Source of the DNA: an uncultured Pseudomonadota bacterium
GTDB lineage: Bacteria > Pseudomonadota > Gammaproteobacteria > Burkholderiales > Usitatibacteraceae
DNA: 5,896 nucleotides
Direction: 5' to 3'
NCBI GenBank assembly: GCA_946885905.1
Contig: CAMPHL010000186.1
Span: 1-5,896, forward strand
The position numbers were made by a program, and so were the translations under genes. Below are positions 5,144-5,896 of this stretch, in pieces. Every line of letters begins with the position of its first letter. Positions within the stretch are counted from its first letter, which is position 1. Below the pieces are notes generated by a model. It was not told the origin of the DNA. It saw only the letters and a list, made by a program, of their open reading frames with translations, and made no database searches.

Positions 5144-5896
5144 GCACCAGGCGCAACCCCTTGCACGACGGCGCGGCCAACGACGAGGCCCAGCCGACGC
5201 TGGACCTCGCCCTTCCGCTCGCGAAGATCCGCGGCGAGCCGATCACCGAGCTGCCGGCGGACCTCTACATCCCGCCCGAGGCGCTCTCGGTCTTCCTCGA
5301 AGCCTTCGAGGGGCCGCTCGACCTGCTGCTCTACCTGATCCGCAGGCACTCGCTCGACATCCTCGACATTCCCATGGCGGAGCTCACGCGCCAGTACATG
5401 GAATACGTCGAGATGATGCGCACCACGCAGCTCGAGCTGGCCGCCGAGTACCTGCTCATGGCCGCGCTCATGATCGAGATCAAGTCGCGCATGCTGCTGC
5501 CGCGGCCGAAGCGCGAGGACGAGGCCGGGCCCGAGGACCCGCGCGCGGAGCTCGTGCGGCGGCTGCTCGAGTACGAGCGCATGAAGAAGGCCGCGCAGCA
5601 GCTCGCCGAGGTTCCGGTGGCCGGGCGCGACTTCTCGCTCGTGGACGTGTACATCGAGCAGGCGATCGCCGAGCGCCTGCCGAACGTGGGCATGGTGGAC
5701 CTTTCGGAGGCCTGGCGCTCGATCCTCGCCCGCGCGAAGATGACCAGGCACCACCGCATCACCCGCGAGCAGCTCTCCGTGCGCGCCCACATGAGCCGCA
5801 TCCTCAAGCACCTGGCTCCCGGCCAGTTCGTCGAGTTCTCCGAGCTCTTCGAGGCGGGGCTCGGCGTGCCCGTGCTGGTGGTGAGCTTCCTCGCGC
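5140..5896 (+). CDS. scpA: Segregation and condensation protein A, 3'-truncated by the window
   Basis: ScpA is the kleisin of the bacterial SMC-ScpAB condensin: its N-terminal part binds the SMC neck, its C-terminal winged helix the SMC head, and ScpB binds the middle. The 252 codons seen run open to the window end. The core starts with FEGPLDLLLYLI (residues 56-67), followed by LDILDIPMAELTRQYMEYV (about 72-90) and LAAEYLLMAALMIEIKSRML (100-119), the usual ScpA signature. A charged linker with ERMKKAAQQL follows, then the start of the winged-helix region at LAPGQFVEFSELFEAGLGVPV, cut at VVSFLA. Probably 15-40 residues are missing. The first 45 residues form an extension before the core, which I recall as common in betaproteobacteria. 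ATG 5140 overlaps the previous stop (ATGA), giving translational coupling; no good Shine-Dalgarno is present. scpB would be expected next, but that is inference. Confidence 0.95.
   Translation, partial: MSTRRNPLHDGAANDEAQPTLDLALPLAKIRGEPITELPADLYIPPEALSVFLEAFEGPLDLLLYLIRRHSLDILDIPMAELTRQYMEYVEMMRTTQLELAAEYLLMAALMIEIKSRMLLPRPKREDEAGPEDPRAELVRRLLEYERMKKAAQQLAEVPVAGRDFSLVDVYIEQAIAERLPNVGMVDLSEAWRSILARAKMTRHHRITREQLSVRAHMSRILKHLAPGQFVEFSELFEAGLGVPVLVVSFLA

Overview
The window is GC-rich, tightly packed chromosomal DNA of bacterial housekeeping character. Protein similarity recognised by eye and the gene order (PHP phosphatase, yciO, M50 protease, trpS, scpA) point to a betaproteobacterium, in the broad Burkholderiales/Nitrosomonadales/Usitatibacter range. 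This placement is inference from memory; no search was run. I see no phage, plasmid, CRISPR, tRNA or rRNA signal.

Layout. A conserved hypothetical protein is read leftward (15-653). A 60-bp divergent intergenic region with a plausible sigma70 promoter follows. From there everything runs rightward: an RNase AM/YciV-type PHP phosphatase (714-1550, TTG start), a 147-bp gap filled by a repeat-derived hairpin, yciO (1698-2336), an M50 site-2-protease-like membrane protein (2336-3001, overlapping yciO by 1 bp), tryptophanyl-tRNA synthetase (3005-4213), a secreted alpha/beta-hydrolase-like protein (4250-5143), and scpA (5140 to the window end, cut off at its 3' end). Overlaps and gaps of 3-36 bp suggest one transcription unit from yciO to scpA, perhaps starting at the PHP gene.

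How the genes fit together. This is a mixed housekeeping cluster: RNA 5'-end trimming or nucleotide bisphosphate turnover (PHP), a TsaC-like protein of unsettled role (YciO), membrane proteolysis (M50), aminoacylation (TrpS) and chromosome condensation (ScpA). PHP next to yciO matches the E. coli yciV-yciO neighbourhood.

Most interesting points. (1) TrpS has a long insertion and a C-x21-C-x6-C-x2-C motif nearly identical to the spacing of the [4Fe-4S] site known from Thermotoga maritima TrpRS. (2) The hydrolase-like protein appears to have lost both its nucleophile serine (GHGAG instead of GHSAG) and its catalytic histidine (VND instead of GHD), so it is probably a secreted pseudoenzyme. (3) Two different dispersed-type repeats have been built into genes: one supplies the stop codon of the PHP gene and forms a long hairpin before yciO, the other carries the ribosome binding site and start codon of the hydrolase-like gene. 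No wholly new multi-gene system is evident.
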